A DNA stretch of 64,000 bases, taken from Nakamurella lactea DSM 19367. GTDB lineage: Bacteria; Actinomycetota; Actinomycetes; Mycobacteriales; Nakamurellaceae. How positions within the stretch are numbered: position 1 is the stretch's first letter; every line of letters starts with the position of its first letter. A model generated the notes under the pieces. That model was not told the DNA's origin and made no database searches. It saw only the letters and a program-made list of their open reading frames with translations. Shown in pieces: positions 61,436 through 64,000 of the stretch. Location: positions 372,001 through 436,000 of the forward strand of contig NZ_AUFT01000001.1 in assembly GCF_000426645.1 (NCBI RefSeq), given 5' to 3'. Made by a program: the position numbers and the translations under genes.

Positions 61436-63091
61436 ATGGACGCGTTGTGTTCGGAGCGCAATACCGAGAGCCGGTTGACTCGTTCAAATGCGCAGAACGA
61501 GGTGCTAGCGCTCACCACAGGATCAGCTCCCGCAGGCCCAGCCGCCCCAGCCCCGGGACTGGTCCATGGTCAGGTCCAAGCAGCGATCCGCTCCTCGCGA
61601 CCGGCAGACAACCAAGGTGCCGGAGCCCGGACCAATGGGCCGACCCACCACGTCGCCGTGGGTGCCTACCCTCGTCGCAGCATCGCTGCCGCTCTGCGTC
61701 GCGACCGGGGTGTCGTCAGAAACCTGCCGGCCGCGGCAGATCCGCTGGGCGGCACCGAGATTCCGCACGGCGTGCTCGGTGCGCTGCGTCGTCGGGGTGG
61801 TGGGCGGGCACTCCCCGCAGAGCTGAACGCCGCGGCCAGCGAAACGCTCGGCCGTGATCTGTCGACCGTTCGCCTGCACACCGACACGCAGGCAGCCACA
61901 CTGGCAGACTCGGTCCAGGCGGTAGCTTTCACCTACGGAGACGACATCTATTTCTCGGCCGGCAGCTACCGACCTGGAGAACCCGACGGGCAGCGGATCA
62001 TCGCGCACGAACTGGGTCACGTCGGCCAGTCGGCATCCAGCGCCGCCGGGCAGGTCGGTCTCGCCGACGATCCGGCTGAAGTCGCCGCGGACCGAGCGGC
62101 CGTCGGGGTAATTGCGGCGCTTCGCCGTTCGCGGACCAGTAACTCCCCCGGGCCTGCCGAGAGTCACGACAACGGACGAATTCGACCAGGGACCATTCGG
62201 CGCATCGCCAGAGACGCGCTCGTTCCCGGCCAGTCCTATCATCTGATCGTGGATGGCGGTCACCGCGTTGCGACTTTCCTCGGCCCCGATACGGTCGGCA
62301 GCGATATTCAATACTGGTTCGCCATGGGGCCGACGAGGTTTTATCTGCGACCGGCCGACGGCCAGCTTGTGCTGGACGATGCCGAATGGAAACAGTATGA
62401 AAAGGACCAGAAGATGGCAGCGCAGGTCGCGCTTGCACGTAGAGCCGGCGTCACCGACGAGGAAATGCAGTGGGCGCAACGGGTATCAGGGACTCCGAAC
62501 GAGCTGTACTTCCTGGTCGCGTCCTTGGCGAGGTGGCGCCCTTGCGCCCAGAATACCGTCCTCCCGGCCCAGGTCGTCGCGGCCGGGATTGTCGGACGCC
62601 CGGTGTTCACGATCGTTTCGGCGTGTGTCGATCTGGTGCGAAGCGGTCGGGCAGCTCCCGAAGCGGTCCTGGGTATCGTCACGCGATATCTGACCGGACC
62701 CCCTCGTGCAAATCTGGTCGGCGAATTCCTCGGCAATGTCCAGCGCCTCGAAGTCTCCGTCGCACAGGGCTTCATCGCCGACTCCGGACGCTGGATGACC
62801 AATCTGATGCAGCTCGACAACCTGCTCAAGCTCGTACTCGACGTCCCTGACGTCGCCCGCGGATTGGCCGCGCTCAGGCCCGCCGGCTACGTCTTCACGG
62901 CCGGGCAAACCCTGCTCGAGATCGTCAGAGATGCGCCCACAGCGAGTTCCAAATCCTGGTCTGGGTCGCCGGCGAACCTCGTCCCAGTGGAGACTCGGCC
63001 TCGAATCGAGCGGAGTGCGGAGAGTTCATCCACTCTTATCGGGCCCAGGCCGGATGGCAGGAGGCGGCCACCTGGATTGTGCGCGACCTAG
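61436..63091 (+). CDS. DUF4157 peptidase-like protein, 5' part (frameshifted)
   Basis: Read as annotated here the product is about 551 residues. Residues about 110-195 are a DUF4157 domain: PHGVLGALRRRGGGRALP, TVRLHTDTQAATLADSVQAVAFTYGDDIYFSAG and the zinc motif HELGHVGQ. DUF4157 proteins are enriched near contractile injection systems and phages. The frame after about position 62935 degrades into Ser/Arg-rich text, while a neighbouring frame becomes coding; a one-base change probably truncated it. The ATG at 61436 has GGAG 6 nt upstream. Confidence 0.8.
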   Translation: MDALCSERNTESRLTRSNAQNEVLALTTGSAPAGPAAPAPGLVHGQVQAAIRSSRPADNQGAGARTNGPTHHVAVGAYPRRSIAAALRRDRGVVRNLPAAADPLGGTEIPHGVLGALRRRGGGRALPAELNAAASETLGRDLSTVRLHTDTQAATLADSVQAVAFTYGDDIYFSAGSYRPGEPDGQRIIAHELGHVGQSASSAAGQVGLADDPAEVAADRAAVGVIAALRRSRTSNSPGPAESHDNGRIRPGTIRRIARDALVPGQSYHLIVDGGHRVATFLGPDTVGSDIQYWFAMGPTRFYLRPADGQLVLDDAEWKQYEKDQKMAAQVALARRAGVTDEEMQWAQRVSGTPNELYFLVASLARWRPCAQNTVLPAQVVAAGIVGRPVFTIVSACVDLVRSGRAAPEAVLGIVTRYLTGPPRANLVGEFLGNVQRLEVSVAQGFIADSGRWMTNLMQLDNLLKLVLDVPDVARGLAALRPAGYVFTAGQTLLEIVRDAPTASSKSWSGSPANLVPVETRPRIERSAESSSTLIGPRPDGRRRPPGLCAT

Positions 63092-63642
63092 GACAAGTAG
63101 GCCTCAACCGGATGGCAATCCACAACTATGTCACCGGCAACGGCACTGTCCTGGATCCTGCAACACTCCATCAACGCTTCGTCGCCATCCGCCGCGCGAA
63201 CGGCGATGCGCAGGCAGCGGACGTCGGTCTGTTGGCAGCCTTCAGCGAGGACGACGCTCGGCGAATCCTCGGAAGCTCCCAGGTTCCGCGCAAGCACACC
63301 GCTGCCAAAAGCCGGGAGGCCGAAGCCAGCGCTCGATACCGTGGAGAGGGAACTACCGGCAACTCCTGCACGATGTCCGGAACTGCCACGCTCGGGCGGC
63401 AATTGCATCGCGTCATCCTGCATTATCGAGCCGAAATCGCGAATCTTCCGAACGGCCAGACCACCAGGCTGATGGAGTTGGACATCGACGCTGACGAAGG
63501 GATCTGGGTGCGCGACGGCCAAGCCGGCGCGGCAGCTCGACTGGTGCGTTGGGTCAGCCTCGAAGTGGTGATCGCCAAAGACCCCAGGGGGAATCTGGTC
63601 CTGGTCCATGCACAACCGAACGCACGGCCCGCAAAGAAGTAA
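63079..63642 (+). CDS. C-terminal part of the split DUF4157 protein
   Basis: This frame reads as good protein from about 62935, continuing SEFQILVWVAGE and then AAIHNYV-type segments to a stop at 63642; the first available start is GTG at 63079. It encodes a basic, probably catalytic or effector-like C-terminal domain (WIVRDLGQVGLNRMAIHNY). Joined to the upstream frame it would give a protein of about 735 residues. No ribosome site supports independent expression. Confidence 0.7.
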   Translation: MRDLGQVGLNRMAIHNYVTGNGTVLDPATLHQRFVAIRRANGDAQAADVGLLAAFSEDDARRILGSSQVPRKHTAAKSREAEASARYRGEGTTGNSCTMSGTATLGRQLHRVILHYRAEIANLPNGQTTRLMELDIDADEGIWVRDGQAGAAARLVRWVSLEVVIAKDPRGNLVLVHAQPNARPAKK

Positions 63643-63749
63643 CACCGGACGCATTCGGTTCATCGCAGCTCACCGGCCTCGTTGACCCGGATCACGGTCC
63701 GATCGGCCAGGACTCCGGGCCGGGGCCCTCTCGCTGCCGCGCGACCTCG

Positions 63750-64000
63750 TCAGACCTGTAGCGCCTGAAGCTCTTTCGAAAAGAACTTCAGCGCCGTCCG
63801 GGTCTTGGTCTGCTGCCTTCCGCTCAGCGAGATCCCCCTCGCCTCAAGAAACTGCCTGCCCTCCAGCCCGACGGCCATGGCCTCGCCCGGACGGCACTTC
63901 GTCGAGAGCTCGACGACCCGGCTGCCGTCCGGGTACATCCACATCTCGACCACCAGCTTCCGGTTCAGCGGCTCCGGCCGGAGCACGAGCTTGAGCACGA
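63750..64000 (-). CDS. C-terminal part of an unidentified protein
   Basis: The last 83 codons of a gene running off the right edge. The segment RKLVVEMWMYPDGSRVVELSTKC and QQTKTRTALKFFSKEL are visible; the pattern of alternating hydrophobic strands and a C-terminal helix suggests an alpha/beta fold (CYTH-like at best). I do not recognise it. A GTG at 63998 is available but the frame stays open beyond. Confidence 0.6.
   Translation of the reverse strand, partial: VLKLVLRPEPLNRKLVVEMWMYPDGSRVVELSTKCRPGEAMAVGLEGRQFLEARGISLSGRQQTKTRTALKFFSKELQALQV

Overview
The window is GC-rich DNA from an actinobacterium. I infer a Nakamurella/Frankineae-like soil or aquatic organism. Support: actinobacterial families (DUF3618, DUF2017, DUF202 pairs, an ECF41-type sigma factor, a probable IdeR box), a SAM-IV riboswitch, and many genes whose -10 box lies only 6-8 nt before the start codon (leaderless transcripts). 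Two stretches follow an order I recall from mycobacteria: rdgB-rph-murI-rhomboid...DUF2017-clpS...pncB, and serB-ctaD.

Region 1 (1-4.84 kb, minus strand) is a sulfur-responsive operon: amino-acid-type ABC permease, ATPase, two paralogous substrate-binding lipoproteins and the start of an FMN reductase. Its ~400-nt leader carries a SAM-IV riboswitch followed 31 nt later by a 35-codon leader peptide ending Cys-Cys-Cys-stop. This stacked control by SAM and (inferred) cysteine is the most notable regulatory structure here.

Region 2 (4.9-18.5 kb) holds housekeeping and envelope genes: an MBL-fold hydrolase, an AAA+ ATPase of the type seen near extracellular contractile injection systems, a secreted phospholipase A2, an L,D-transpeptidase, a Bcp peroxiredoxin, a short-armed tRNA-Leu(UAG), and the rhomboid-murI-rph-rdgB and clpS-DUF2017-phosphotransferase clusters.

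Region 3 (18.5-34.8 kb) has a GH63-type glucosidase, a three-gene cassette (DUF4956, VTC-domain and beta-helix lipoprotein), NAD salvage (pncB-pncA), an S9 peptidase with a 2'-5' RNA ligase-like protein, a PTH2-type hydrolase, an MFS/LacI divergon with twin 14-bp operators, a ~100-bp palindromic element and serB.

Region 4 (34.8-50.5 kb) contains ctaD, gamma-glutamyltransferase with DUF202 proteins, divergent chrB and a COG4280 membrane protein, ATP-grasp/rhodanese, a QorB-like oxidoreductase, an EamA/MarR divergon with twin palindromes, a class A beta-lactamase-like enzyme and a fur-katA operon.

Region 5 (50.5-64 kb) is more accessory: P1 peptidase, iron-linked siderophore-interacting protein, MBL and aldehyde dehydrogenase genes, an orphan full-length nuoD whose start lies inside a probable TetR operator, an ECF41 sigma/MFS pair, a decayed molybdopterin oxidoreductase, an ArsR/AHSA1 pair, and a DUF4157 protein split by an apparent one-base frameshift. 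No CRISPR array, rRNA, transposase or prophage module was seen.
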